From Agrypnia vestita (lineage: Eukaryota; Arthropoda; Insecta; Trichoptera; Phryganeidae), in NCBI GenBank assembly GCA_016648135.1, contig JADDOH010004237.1:1-64000 (forward strand): a stretch of 64,000 nt of DNA. The letters are read 5' to 3'. The first letter of the stretch is position 1. Each line of letters opens with the position of its first letter. A program made the translations under genes and the position numbers. The notes under the pieces were generated by a model. That model had not been told where the DNA came from. It was given only the letters and a program-made list of their open reading frames with translations, and made no database searches. Of this stretch, positions 1 to 13,300 are shown piece after piece.

Positions 1-1255
1 ACCATTAACTTTGTTTCCCGCAGTTACCTCCTGTCGAGATAATTCTCGCCTTGCCGTCTCTACTAAACATACTTCCCAAATACACAAACTCGTTCACTTG
101 TTGCTAAGCATTCGTTGTTTATAATTACATCACACTTAGTCACTCTTTCGTCTCTCTCGAATACCATCACTTTCGATTTGCTGACATTCATCAGAAGTTC
201 ACTCTGCATGCATACATCGGACATCCTGGATACCAAGCACTGCAGATCAGCTTCACTGTTAGCCACTAATACTGCATCGTCTGCGTATAGCAGACAGGAT
301 ATGGTGAGTCCGTCCATTTTCGCTCCAACTTCTAGTTCCTTCAGTTCTTTCATACAATTATCCATATACAGGTTGAAAAGCCATGGTGACATTACGCATC
401 CCTGTTTGACACCTTTTGTAATATCAAACCATGATGTGAATGTCCCATTAATTCTCACGCAAGCACTACTTCCTTCGTACAGGGATGCAATTGCCTGTAT
501 GAGTTTACTCTTCACCCCATATTCAGACAAAACCTTCCATAACTTTCGTCTTATCACTCTGTCATACGCTTTTTGGAGATCCACAAAGGCACAAAAAAGT
601 TTTTGGTTCTTTGCCAAAAACTTTTCCGTCATCTGGCGCAGTGAGAAAATCTGGTCCATGCATCCTCTTCCACTCATGAAGGCTCCTTGTACATCCCACA
701 CTTTTTCTTTCGTTGTCATCCTCACTCTTTCTATCAAAATTCTCGCATACAGTTTGCCAACAGAGCTCAATAGGCTAATGGCCCGATAATTCGCGCAGTC
801 CATTCGCGACCCTTTTCCTTTGTATAGAGGCATGATAACAGCTCTTCTCCAATCCTTAGGAGTGTAGCTGCCCTCTAAACATTGGTTGAAGAGTCTATGA
901 AGCCACGTGAGTATTACTGGACCACCACCCTTAATGTACTCGGCAGCAACATTATCATAACCCACAGCCTTGCCATTCTTCATGTGCTTCAATGCTCTTT
1001 TGATTTCTTCCACAGTTATTTCATTCACACTGTCGTCACTATTCATAAATCCATTGGACGCCTCAAAGGAGTCCTCACTCACATTCCCATTACTCTCATA
1101 CATTTCTTCAAAAAATTCCTTCCATCTATCTTTTATTTCATTTTCGTTTCTAAGCATCTTTCCATTCTTAGACATAATAGCATTCACACAACCTCTTTTC
1201 GTGCCACTTCGAGACTTTTTAACTTCCTTCCAAAAGATCTTGATATTTTCGATCA
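1..1255 (-). mobile_element. Non-LTR retrotransposon family N1, copy 1: truncated reverse transcriptase
   Basis: A 374-residue open frame (1187 down to 63) encodes a reverse transcriptase core that would copy element RNA at a nicked target. Visible motifs are NYRAISLLSSVGK (residues 133-145), motif A FVDLQKAYD (201-209), motif [19 protein letters not shown] (259-276) and motif C YADD (301-304). In-frame coding similarity continues upstream to about 1255. No endonuclease domain is present, so the copy is 5' truncated. Near 60-110 the frame shifts: a sensible continuation (VNEFVYLGSMFSRDG) lies in another frame, so the printed C-terminus is an artefact. The window edge cuts the 3' part. Four other copies of this family lie at 9008-9480, 19534-19695, 22015-22608 and 61900-62130. 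The clade (RTE-like or CR1/Jockey-like) is not settled. Confidence 0.88.
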
Positions 1256-1375
1256 GAATGGTGTAAAAAAGGTAAAATTCATTCTTGAATGAACTAAAAG
1301 TAAGCCAATTTTTCTATGATCGATGCAAAAGGTGTGTGGTGGTTTTTTACTGAAGTAATTGCTGATAAAGGTGTC

Positions 1376-1522
1376 TAAGGGCCAGTTGTTTCAAGTTGGA
1401 TTAAAGTAAGCGTTTGTTTAAAGCATAGATATTTACGAAACGGTTTCGACTGATTGGTGGAAAATGCAAAAATCTATGCTTTGAACGAACACTTAGATCC
1501 AACTTGAAACAACCGGGCCTAA
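1376..1522. mobile_element. MITE family A, copy 1 (foldback)
   Basis: About 145 bp with long terminal inverted repeats: the left end carries GTTGTTTCAAGTTGGAT and the right end its reverse complement. The ends also share a GGGCC/GGCCC start and an inner AAGCATAGAT/ATCTATGCTT arm. The centre reads ACGGTTTCGACTGATTGG followed by TGGAAAA. Two diverged copies, at 63587-63731 and 30986-31107, keep the same central segment. No coding capacity, so it is non-autonomous. Confidence 0.72.
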
Positions 1523-2214
1523 GTTGTTTATTTTGTAGTTTTATTATTTTGCAATACTTTCAAAAATGACAAATCTTTGAATAAATTCACATAAAAGTTC
1601 TCATTGTCCATTGCTACTGCATGAGTCTTGTTTTCGGTTATCTTTTTATTTCGCATTTACTGCGAATCATACATCATATGAAAAATTTTGTTTCGTACAT
1701 TATGATTTTGGAAAGTTATCTTTTCAATAAATCTTGGTTCACTCCAAATTTATATTCAAATCGCCTTGCCTCTTGCGTGGATCCGCGCTCGCAATGATGC
1801 TCATTTTCAAATATGTTTTTTATTCAGTTTATTGATATAATATTACATTGTTTTTGTACCTTCGGCTGTAAAATCTATCGAAATATGAAATAAAACAAAC
1901 AAAACCCCAATGTAAGTTCAGTATTTTATTTTATAAACATTATCCTTGGGTAAGGCAACACTTAGAAAAAAAATTGTTATAGTATAAAAATTTACAGTGG
2001 TAATGTGATAAAACAAGTACTTATAAAAACTTTAACATTAGAAAAAAAAATTAAAGATTAGTGGCGTCTAATGATGAATTTTAATAAAAAAACAAGTAAA
2101 AATAGCACTTTCATGTATTATTTAGTGTGGCACGCAGTGTAAACATCTGCTGCGCCACGGCACACCGAAGGTTAAGGGGGCTAGTGGGAGTTCCGCTGGC
2201 GGATAGAATGAAAG
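1523..2214. other. AT-rich interval, no gene seen
   Basis: Low-complexity AT-rich DNA with no convincing ORF, RNA or terminal repeat. Confidence 0.5.
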
Positions 2215-2224
2215 GTGCTGGCGT

Positions 2225-2522
2225 AACACACACACTCAGCATGGAGTCCCTACATATAGAGAAATCCGAAATGAGGTGGTTTTGACATGTTTTAAGAATA
2301 TCAGAGGAACATTCACCAAGCAGTATCCTCTTGGCGACCCTGAAAGGATGGTGACTGGTCTGCTGCCTCAGATTAAGTCGGAAGAAACAACAGAAAAAAG
2401 TGTGCGAAGACAGGATGATAAAGTAACTGCTTAATACATATGGAGACGGAAGTATGGAAGTGCCTTGTTGAGGTTTCGGCCCCTGGCCCTACTAGGACAA
2501 GGGGATAAAGATGATGACAATA
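2225..2522 (+). mobile_element. Decayed non-LTR family N2, 3' end, copy 1
   Basis: Broken frames read like the C-terminal part of an insect non-LTR reverse transcriptase (SMESLHIEKSEMRWF, stop, HVLRISEEH; compare the usual RWxGHVLRMxEER motif). The end is a short GATGATGA-like tail. The stretch GGAAGTGCCTTGTTGAG recurs in the minus-strand copy at 33055-33285, which supports a shared family. Several stops; dead. Confidence 0.6.
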
Positions 2523-2970
2523 AGTTGGGTACCGAAGTTTACTAAGATTTAAATGGAGAATTATTACATGTTGTTCTCAACTCTGTTATGTAAGAAGAAT
2601 ATGGTATGTGCATCCAATGTATCAAAGCGTTTTAACTTAGCAGGAATACTTAAACAAGGAAGGAAGTGTGTATGATTGATTGTGCAAATAATTTTGCCAT
2701 GTAATGATAATTTTAAGCACTATTACCTGAGAACTAGTAATGGTCAAAATTGACATTTTAAATCGTTACACAGTAAACATTATCTGAGATTTGCATTGAT
2801 GATTGCTAGTGCTGTTGTTAATGGTGTTGTCTAGTGCACAAACCAGACTAGGCAACAGTTAAAAAAAATCTACTGATGGTTGTATGTAGGAATTGTGAAA
2901 AATCAGTTATGCAATTATGGCCAAACCACAATTATAATCAAAATGTAATCATAACTTGTTGCACATGGTA

Positions 2971-3150
2971 GACCTCTTCCCATTTAAGAAAGACAGTCGA
3001 ATTAGTTAGTCAAAGTAAGTTGTGCATATGATGCATATTGTTTCATCGTATTGGTGTTTTATGGGTATAAACTACACAACAAAACAATGTTCCTCATACG
3101 CACGACTTACGCATACAAATTCGGTTGTCTTTCTTTAATGGGAAGAGGTC
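2971..3150. mobile_element. MITE family B, copy 1
   Basis: A 180-bp element bounded by TA on both sides. Its terminal inverted repeats start GACCTCTTCCCATT and include an inner AAAGACAGTCGAATT/AATTCGGTTGTCTTT arm. The TA duplication and short non-coding body suggest a Tc1/mariner-type MITE. A half copy lies at 19700-19793. Confidence 0.7.
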
Positions 3151-3356
3151 TACAGTTATTTGAGATTAGTATCAATGATCAGTAACTCAATTGTATATGT
3201 TGTCTAGTACCGATGGTTGCCTGTCGAATTACGAGAAATCAGTTCCCAATCATCAACACGATCAGATATAGTCTCCGTTTAAAATACCATCATTAGTTAT
3301 CAATCAGATATAAACCTAAAATAATGGTTTTGACCATCACTACTGAGAGCTTATTA

Positions 3357-6330
3357 CAGTAAAACCCCGATAATTCAAATTCACCATATTTACTGTGGTT
3401 GTACAATTCAAAGAATGTTATTAAAATTTCATTAAGAATCTAAATATCAAGAACCTCAGGGAAACGACCTCCAGGATGACCATCAAATTTAGATATTCTT
3501 TTTCACTGAAGAAGATCTAAATATAGTAAACAAGTTGATATTTGGTCATAGCACTTTGAAAATGAGTTGTGTACCGATGTCTGCTGAAAATGTTGTTTAT
3601 TTTTATTTTTTTAAGAAAAAGTTAACAGCAAATCTTAAATTAACATACTGAACGTGTCGTGACTCGGTCGAAATGAAATGACTAAACTCATAAAATAAAT
3701 CTTTATTCTCGCTTCAACATTTTATCTGACATTTTTATTCGCTCGAAACGCAATACTATCTTTCAAACACAAAAGAACCGCTTCGCTTTTGTCTCGCCAC
3801 TGTGGTAAGAACCCTTCCAAAATCTTCGCTTTCGAATCACGTTACTTCGTTATTTCAAAGACTGGGCACACCTGCCCGCCGTACTGCGCATGCGCCACTT
3901 ATCTACGGCATGCGCCTGCGCTTGTCTTTGGCTGTCAAATGTCAACGAACAGCTCGTTAGTTAACAATACATTAGATAAAATAATTATTCTGATTATAAA
4001 TTATGAATATTCTCATTGTTCAGAATTGTCTGATGCCATCAGCTTTTTTCCTGAAGATTCGTTTTCAATGGATATTGGTAAATAAGACATCCTTGAAGTG
4101 CCATGACCAAAAAATTGACCTCTAGCCGTCCCTATCAAGATCAAGATGTAAACTGGCAATTGATGATAAACCAATAGAACAAGTGATGCAAATTGATGTT
4201 ATACCTGGGTGTGCTTACCTACTATGATCTCCTATGCGAAGATAGGGCATAAAAACAATGATCCTGATATTGAGCTATCCACGAGATGTAATATGGACCA
4301 ATGTCTAAAAAAATATTTAACTATTCAACCAAATACTTTCTTGGAGAATCGCAAATTGGCCAGAATATATTTATATCTGAATTTCAGACTTTTTGGATTT
4401 CATTTTCATTATCTTGGCACAGAAATCAATGAAAAAATTGTGGGATTTTTTCTGTAGTCTCACATGTGGCAAATGGATCTGAACTCAGTTCTGATGAGTA
4501 TAAAGCATACTTGTAATTGAATTTAGGCAAAAATAATAATAAAGCTGAAGGAGAATTAAAAAAACATTGTTGTTCAACTATCTATAAGAGACAAAGTATG
4601 AGATATTCAAAATAAATTTTGGATTGTTAAGTGAATTAAATTCATAGCTTGAAGGATTGAATTGTACATATTTTGATACATATAACATCAAATGGAAATA
4701 TCTATCAAATTAACCTATTTTTTTCAAGCATTATAGAGTGTCTATAGCTAGTAGCGAAAACTTTGGGGGAGTTTTCTTCATTTAATTTTGAATAGAAATT
4801 ATTCTTTACACTTTGGGTGAATTGTTGATATTTGCAGAAATAAGCGACATCGAAGCTAGCATTATTTTTCAATATTTCTGTATTTACGTTTTCTGTAAAA
4901 TAACTTATATGGAGTATTAAATATTCATTTGCTTTGATACAAATCAAATGAAATTATTAAAACCTTGCAGAAATTTTAAAAATATATTTTTTGTAATGTT
5001 TTTGACTTATATTAAAACAAATTAATTTTTAATATTTTACATAATTTACTGTACTGACGGTCCATTTACAAAAAATAAGTCAAATATTTTTCAAAAGTTT
5101 CAAACTTTTATGTCGCTTATCTCTGTAGCTGTCAACATTTCACCCAAAGTGTAAAGAGTATTTTCTGTTCAAAATTGAATGGAGAAGACACCCCTGAAGC
5201 TATTACTACTAGATATGAGACAACCTGTGTATAATATCAGCGTTTTTATTTTATTTCAACATGTACAATATCAACAATTTTTGTACATGGTATAATATCA
5301 GAGTAAACTCCATTACACATGCCTGTTACATTTGCCAAATTTTTCACCTTTTTTTATTTTTCATCATGATTTTAAGAAACATGTATGAATTCTAAAACAA
5401 ATATATAAATAAACTGCCAATATATAAGGAAAAAGTTTACTGACGATGATCTTTATCATTTGTGATCACATATCACTTTTGTTGTTATGATGATCAATAA
5501 ATTTTGAAATTGCTTTTTGTATTTCTCAAATCAGCATCCATATAAAATCATTATTTGCAGGGCTGCCTGGCCTATGTGTTTATGACGATTATGATATATT
5601 TTGTTGTGATTCTCAAATTTTCCATGAAATGACATAATATCTATGTTATTACTGAAAAATACACAATATCTTAAAATATGTTTTTACACAAAGCATTTGC
5701 ATAAAAAATATGATAAAATTATATTTTATTAAATAAGTATATTATTTTCCTTTTGGTGCCTCTCCAACTAATAAATGTTGACAACCATTTTATCCTGTTT
5801 TCTTCAAACAGCTCGGAGGCACATTTTTTTCTATTTAGTGTTATATTTCTGAGTCAGGACTTTTGCAGTCTCCCAGTGCCCTTTCTTCTTTTTATTTTCC
5901 TCTGCCTTATCTTTTAGATTGAATTATACCCATCATATACCATACCAAGGCATTCAAATTTTTATAATTTTTAACAAACCTTTTTAGCACAACTCGGTAT
6001 TCGCTTGGTCGCTCTATTCAGCTAAGATATTTATAAGATTTGCCTACAGAGAAACTTCATGGATGCGTCCAGCCGAGTTTCAGTTCTGTGTTTGGTAACG
6101 AGATTGTTAAAAAGAATATTAAGTAACCCAACATCCGGCAAGCTCGTACTGCTACCTTTAAATATTTGGTTTGCTAACACGGAACCTAACTTTTATAGAA
6201 TTTCAAGCAAGAAATATAAAATAAAGAAGATATGGGTAATTTTCTTGGGGTTTTAAACAAATTAATACATTTAACATTGATTCTTATGGGAATATGGAAT
6301 GAATTAAGTTCATAAACTGAGGTTTCGCTG
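3357..6330. mobile_element. Possible pogo/Tigger-type element, 3 kb, ends only
   Basis: The left end begins TA-CAGTAAAACCCCGATAAT. The right end, read in reverse complement, begins TA-CAGCGAAACCTCAGTTTA. CAGTAAAACC-type ends with TA duplication are common in pogo/Tigger elements, and a third such end occurs near 62625-62655. I see no convincing transposase inside, and the interior contains MITE C copy 1. The two ends may belong to separate insertions. Confidence 0.35.
4732..5232. mobile_element. MITE family C, copy 1
   Basis: About 500 bp with inverted ends: left GTGTCTATAGCTAGTAGC, right the complementary form ending in ACTACTAGATATGAGACA. Subterminal arms include CACTTTGGGTGAA with TTCACCCAAAGTG. 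Three more copies (16898-17229, 34011-34544, 36092-36266) share the CTAGTAG/GAGACA ends and the block TTCACCC(A/G)AAGTGTAAAG. The interior is AT-rich and non-coding. Confidence 0.72.
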
Positions 6331-6332
6331 TA

Positions 6333-7080
6333 CCTACCTACATATTATTTTGGTTTCATAAGATTAAAAAAGGCAAATAAATGCGTTAAATGTGAAAATT
6401 GGATAACATAACTTATAGTAAAGTCTTTTCAAACAATTTTACATCACATTATTTCGAAAATTTTTGCAATGTTGTGAATATTTTTAAATTAACTTTGCCA
6501 TTTACAAAATATAACGAAATTATTTTTGTTATTTGCCTTTAGTTAAATGATGATGCAATACTGTGGAAATATTTTATATAGTTCATTTTCATGCTAATTA
6601 ATAATTTCAGATCACACTAATGAATATTGGATGATTTTTAGTCAGAGTCACGCCCTAAATAAGAGAATGTTTAATGTCGGCGTTTAAATATGCATTGTGC
6701 CGTAAAATAATTTCTTAATCTTTCAAAAGTCGGATTGTAGCCCTATTAAGGCGCCATTAATTAAAAAAATATTGGAGGGGGGAGCTTGTCTGATTTTGGT
6801 CATAAAAGATTTAATTTTTAAAATAAAAATCCTTCTTTTGTAGTTAGTCTACGGCATCATTTGAAAGTATTGATGTGAGATATATTAATTTCTATTTTTA
6901 AATGTTCCTTATCCATTTTATAAAATTAAATCCTGAGCAATCTCCTAGCGCGTTTCCACGAGTTTGAAGTTTCAAATTTCAATAATTGAAATTCGATTTC
7001 CAAGTTCGGACCTCACTTTCTGCAGGCTCCTATTTATCTGTGATTTTCATGGATTATGGTAACATTTTTACGTATCATAA
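6333..7080. other. AT-rich interval upstream of profilin, no gene seen
   Basis: No supported ORF, RNA or repeat boundary. The last part probably holds distal promoter sequence of profilin, but no specific element is recognised. Confidence 0.4.
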
Positions 7081-7252
7081 TTGAACGCTATTCCGGTAGT
7101 ACGTCACCCGAACGCAATTCTCGACATTCGCAGTATCTCTCCGTTTCCTGTCTGAGCTTGCATCCATTTTGCAACAGACAGTATTGAAACGTTCGTCGGT
7201 CTGCGAGGCCTGGTGTTCGAAAGTAAAGGTGTTAGAATATTACCGATAAATC
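7081..7252 (+). promoter_or_regulatory. Probable profilin core promoter and 5' UTR
   Basis: The base composition rises from AT-rich to more GC-rich immediately upstream of the profilin start codon. A pyrimidine-rich stretch (ATCTCTCCGTTTCCTG, 7132-7147) and a CGCAGTATC Inr-like site precede about 100 nt of stop-containing leader. The start context AAATCATGA has A at -3. The exact transcription start is not determinable by eye, and an upstream non-coding exon cannot be excluded. Confidence 0.4.
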
Positions 7253-7363
7253 ATGAGCTGGCAAGATTATGTCGATAAACAGTTGATGGCGTCGCGGTGT
7301 GTTACAAAAGCTGCTATAGCTGGACACGATGGAAATGTTTGGGCAAAATCGGAAAATTTTGAA
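7253..7363 (+). CDS. chic: Profilin coding exon 1
   Basis: Encodes residues 1-37, [11 protein letters not shown] through WAKSENFE, ending in phase 0 at GAA|gtaagt. The frame stays open to 7591 by chance into the intron; the match to profilin stops exactly at the donor site. Confidence 0.96.
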
Positions 7364-10300
7364 GTAAGTTGGTACATGAGTGTTAAAATGCATTTTGACA
7401 TTATTTTTCTTCATATTGGTGTTGAACTGAGTTTGGGTATTATCAGCAAGTTACTGCACAACGTGCTGTGGAAAACCCAGGCGCCTCTGCCGGGCCTCGC
7501 CGGGTTGGCGACGGGATATGATTTTTCCTCACGTCTCGGGCATTTAAAATTATTGTTACAAGAGCGTATTAAATGTTTGAATATAAAATGAAGTGTATTT
7601 GACCATTGAGTCATTATATCGCCCGTTTCTTCGCTTCATATGACGCATAATCTTCGCACATCTCGACAAGATGGCGACAACTGACGGCCGGCGAATATTT
7701 GGTCCATTGCTTACTCCACAAGTGAAGTTTCCGCTGTCAAATGTTGGTTCACCGCTCGGAATGCTTATTTTCTAGGTCTGCACGGTTTTCTCAATTTTAT
7801 CACATTTAGATAAAATATTATAGCTATTTATGTATAAATGAGATAAATATTTAATGAATACGGCAGTCCAGACTAAAATGTATATCCATGAATTATAAAG
7901 GGAGAATATATTTGTATTTCGAGTGGAAAGCGAATTAGCGTGAGCGCCGGTTTTCTGCCAGGTTTATGAAATATGTAAGAAAATGTAGGTACGTCGATTG
8001 GTCAAGTGAAGGAATTTTCTCAGACAAAAACAAAGAAATAGGAAACGTTTCTCGCAAGTGTCATTTACAAAGAAAATTAGCTCCCGAATATTCGGCGCCA
8101 ACAATATTCGTTCCGTGCTAAAATGTTACAATACTTTCCGCTAATGTTTTGCGAAAAAAAATTGGTTGCCGAATTTGTGCGTTGCGTTGACATAATTTTA
8201 TTTATTATTAATAATAAATTTTCGCCGTTTCTTTGTAAATAATCATCTGTGACACTCTTTAAATTGATTTACTTATTAAAGGCCGCCCCGGCATTTTCTC
8301 TTTGCCACTCCTTTGATGAGTACTCGCTCAGTCAACCCCCGGCCGCGCGAGCCTGCATTGTGTTTACACGAGGTTTTATATTAATTCTTGGTCATATTCA
8401 TATCGGCTGGAACCCTCACTTTGAATAGATATATATTTGATTTTAATATAATAATTATTTATAAATAATCAGTAAAAGAATGTAAATTACTTAAACGTAA
8501 CGTAAATTAACATAACATCTTAATCCTCTTTGAAATGAACGTAAAGGTGATATATTTTATTATAGAATAAAAGGTTTCGGTCCTGTCTTGAAAAATTACT
8601 TGTCGTTGAAATCATCATTTCTGTGTTTCTCGGTATTTTCTGAAAGGTGACATTTGTGCTTGAATCATTATTATACACAGTTGATTTGACATATGTGACA
8701 GTTTTTACATACGTATAAATATAAAGATTATTAAATTTCTGATATCCTTCTGTCGCCGCCGTTGTCGATTAATTCCTTTGTTTCAACACGTCTTTGTTTT
8801 ATATAATCGTTTTTTGTTATTTGTTTACTTTAAGGCAATGCGCTTAAACGTGCATTGTGACGAGCGATTCCTATAAAGCGTTAAACGATGCTAAATATAC
8901 GATGCGACGATTTTGTATCTGTAGCGGGATCACCAATACGTGGCACGGTAAAAATGAATATTTTTCGCTTTTTCCACATTTTACTTTTGGAACTAACTGT
9001 TGTGTAAAATAACTAACTTACCATCACGCCGTTTCCCCGTGGGGGTAGACAGAGAGGATAGAGCGCCACACTCTTCTGTCCTGACATACAACTCTCGCCT
9101 CATCCACATTCAAACATCTTCGCATGCAAGCTCGCCGGTTGTTAATGCTTCTAACGGGACCATCTTCCAGTATCTGGTTAATCTGGTCAAGCCACGTCTT
9201 CCGCGGTCGCCTTCTTTTTCTGGCGCCACCAACACTTGCATTATATGTATTTCTTTCTTACCTTTCTTTCCTCATTCATTCGCTCAATATGCCCAAACCA
9301 TCTGAGTGACCCTTTTTTAATTCTATTAATTATGCTAAGATCAGCTTTACATTCGTTCCTAATATCTGCATTCTTTACTCTATCATAAATTGATTTGCCA
9401 CTTATACGTCTGAGTGATCTCATCTGCTATTTTATCTACATTCTTTCTACTTTCGTTCCTCTTCTGCCAGCTCCAGGCTTTTGCTGCATTTGTACAGCAA
9501 TTGGTAATTCCTGCAGTATGAACCTAAATAGTTTTCATTAATTAAATGTAATAATTGCCCAGTTTAAAAATCCACCCCAATAGTTACCCTATCCTTCGCT
9601 TCGAGCGAATCGCCAAAAATTATTTTGTTTTTTAAATCCGCAGCATAATGTGTGTACAAATGAATTTTTACAGATACGGAAGTATCAAAATATAAATTTC
9701 TTTAAATTCGATCGGGGAATCTAAACTAACGATCGCGCTGTTTTGCTGTAATAAGACAGGATTCACACTCCACACTCTCCCGGCAAACCACATCCGCTTT
9801 CATCATCTTCTCGTTCGCGATCTTAGATTGTTGAAGCTTTTAACAGGGCTATATTTGGTTTATCTTATCGTGCCGGGTCTTTCGCCTCTGTTCCTGCCAC
9901 CTTCAACAGGACCTTCGAGGTATCAAACGATTGTTACAATGTAATTTCCCACGCGTGAGGATTACACTTGTTGGTCCGCTGCTCGCCTATTGTTTTTCAC
10001 CTTGCTATTCAAATGTTATTGAATTTAAGTTTTTTTCCTCGTGAAATTTATATAATATGGTTTAACCCTTATGGTGGGAATCTGTAAATTGTATATGATT
10101 AAACTTAAAGTTTCAACCATTAAGCCCCAAGAGAGCTGTAAAAAGTACGGAATGTGGTTTGTACTATCACAACTCTCCATATCATCTCAGAAGTCACGGA
10201 CTGCTAATTAGACTTTAGCTGAACGAGAACCGTCCTGGGTTTATACTATGCCAGGGGGAGCCAGGGAGCTGCGGCTGGCTCACCGACACCGCAGTCGCTA

Positions 10301-13300
10301 TCTGCTTCCGCAATTCCGTCAGTCGGTGGTCGCTGGCGGAAGTTCGTCGCTGGAATGCTAATCTTGCTCCAGAAGCGTGACTAATCCGAGCTCTGGTGCA
10401 TATTTTCCCCGACGTGTGCTGTAATCAAACGGCACTTTTAAATATTAACACAAATATCCAGATTGCATAGTCTTGTATGAAAATGACACATTTTGCACTT
10501 TGAACTTAATTTCTTTTAAAAAAAGATTAATTCTGATGGCGCAGTATGAGATTAAGTACCTGACATTAGAAGAAGTTGATGAGAGGTAAAATGTAGGTGC
10601 CATTCAGTTTGACCGTCAGATCCTCGGCATTGCAGGGCAGGCCTCTCTAGCAGGCAGCTAGCGGTGCGCGCACGCGGCCAGGCGGCACAAGCGCCGATGT
10701 CAAACGGCGAAGTTTTGCCGTTTGACAGATGAATAATGTTTTGATGGTCGACGTATTTATGTAACAATGTCAAGGATGCTATTGCTGCTCAAAATTGTTT
10801 TCTAAAGGTTTGCCCAAAGTTGTTGGGCTGATTAATATTTTTTCAATAATTTAGAATGTTTGCGACAAATTTTCATTAAGGGATTAGGGTGATTGCGCTA
10901 GTAGTCGGCCATTTTACTAAAATGACATCTTTGGAATATCATTGTAAGTTCATTTTGGAAAGGTGGTTTAGAAAAACACGTATGTATTAAAGAACAGGGA
11001 GTTTATTTTTATTATATTTATGGATTTTTAAAATTAGCCTAACAATAATAATTAAAATAATATTTTAATGAAAAATGGTAGTTTTGCCAGTAGTAGACCA
11101 CCTATGTGTCAGAAGTCGGCCACCTATGCGTTAGTAGTCGGCCGTCAGATTTTAGCACAGGGCCGCCAGACGTCCTTTTGAATTTCCGCTATACAGGCAT
11201 TTTTTTTGAAAATATATTTAAGTCCTTTTAAGCTTTTCGACAAATCATCTCAATTTGTTCATAGGTGCATATAAAATACACTAATAATCACATATTAGAA
11301 ATTAGAAAAATATTTATTTTTACGATTGGGCATTTTGGTCATATGTTAAAACCTTCATCTCCATTACTAATCCGATTAAGGTCTTTTAGTACATCTTCAT
11401 CATTGTTTTCTATTAGATGGGTATTCAAGTCCATAAACAAACTTCTTAGGTATATATTTTGCGTATTCTTAGTAGGTACACGCTAATAATGCTTTCCGCA
11501 ATTCTGGCCGGCGTAAGAATAATAAATACCATTTTTCTTCCGGTTTTTCACCATAGAAAGGTGTTTTTATTTTTTCTGTCTTCACAATTTGCTGCACAGT
11601 AGTCGGAAATTCTTGATTTTTAGAGGTAAATGACATTTTGGGAATGCTATTAACTATTCAACAATTTTGTTTTCGTCGGATAACGATATAAAGTGATTTG
11701 GTTCCATTTGACGTGTTTTTTCCAATACCCGTCCCTTGATGCGGTCCTGCAGTTTTGCCCTAGGAACATCAATTTCTGACAAAGCTGCGCGTATTTTTTC
11801 CCTTCTCTTACTGCTTAAAGGGCTTATTGAATGCTATCATCAGTATACTGATGAAAAACATATTTTAGTTTTAGTCGCCATCGATACAAAATTAATAATT
11901 TCTATATTTAGTTAACATTAGGATGATAAAAGATAAATTTCATCTGCCAAAACCGTCCTAAGACGCTGCATGGCCGACCAATGATACATCAATTTTAACA
12001 CGTCAGCCAGTTGTCGGCCCCACACTTCTAAGTTAAAAAAACATATTTTCAGTGTGGTAACTAGCAGCCGACCACTGGCTATTAGGTAGTAGTGCTATTT
12101 TCACTAACATAACACATAAAATTTTAGTAAATTTTTTATCATTAACAGCGTGAGAGACAAAAATAAAACCAATATACGCCGCCAGTAGTCGGCCGCCCCG
12201 GCCGACCACTGGGTTTTGTAGAAAAAATTGTCCCAGTAACCGGCCGCACGAGTTTCAGCATAAAAATATTGAAATGTCTGTTTTATCATTTTAGCTCGTG
12301 AATTTAGTTCATGTTTTTGCCGATAAATGCTACTTATACAGTGCAAACAAATTAATTCAACTTCTAAGTTTGAAAATTTTCTTAACGATGGTTCCGAAAA
12401 ACCAGAATCAAAATTGACAGCTTATAACCACCGTCATTTTTTTTGTGTCTACTTAAATGATACCTAAAATAAACCCAAGATGGTGCAGTTTTGTGTTTCG
12501 TTCGCGGAATAGTGGCCGACTTCTACCATTCAAAAATATTATTGAATTATATTGCGAGTGTCAAGTTTATTCAAGTTGAAGTAATTGGTGGCCGACTACT
12601 GAAGGTGGCCGGAGCACTGGCGAAATCACCCTACACCACCTTGACATTTTCGAAAAAAATCTCTTTTTTTGCTTTATCTTTTTGTTTTATTTATTTGTTA
12701 AGATTTTTCGACTTGTTATTTTTTAATTGTTTTTCAATTGAATTGACAGTGTAGAAAGCTGGTTTTATATTACTTGGTTTTATATTAGCTTTCTACACTG
12801 ACAATTCAGTTGAAAAACAATTAAAAAATAATAAGTCGAAAAATCTTAACAAATTACACTGTAGTGGGGTTGCACAATCCTTGCACAATCCCCACATTCT
12901 AGTAGTAACTAGAATGTGGGGATTGTGAGACGACGTATATAGGTCGGACAGGCAGATCAATAGAAACAAGATTTAAAGAACATAAAAGGTACCTCACAAA
13001 TCATAAAACAAAATAATTTAGAAACACTTGAAATTCATAAAAACCTAAAAGCAACAAATAACAATCAATAATCAAGTACAACCCTTCACATCACCCCTTA
13101 CAATGTCCCCGATCTTCCACCACCTAGATACCCCTCCACTTCTACCGAATCCACAACCCACACACCAGACAACCACTCCCACATACCTTAATCTTAATTC
13201 ACCTGATGAAGGAACGGACGTTTCCGAAACATGTAGTGAAACAAGTGCTCAAATATAAAATAGTAGAAAAAAACAAAGTTCATTGTTTTATTTTATAATT

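Noticed and set aside
115..789. 224-codon plus-strand open frame
   Set aside because: Antisense shadow of the N1 reverse transcriptase on the minus strand, which carries clear RT motifs.
7253..7591. 112-codon frame as a single-exon gene
   Set aside because: Profilin similarity stops exactly at the GTAAGT donor after codon 37; the remainder is intron read by chance.
12491..12754. 87-codon plus-strand frame with hydrophobic C-terminus as a membrane protein
   Set aside because: It spans the right end of a pogo element and one arm of a hairpin; composition reflects T-rich DNA.
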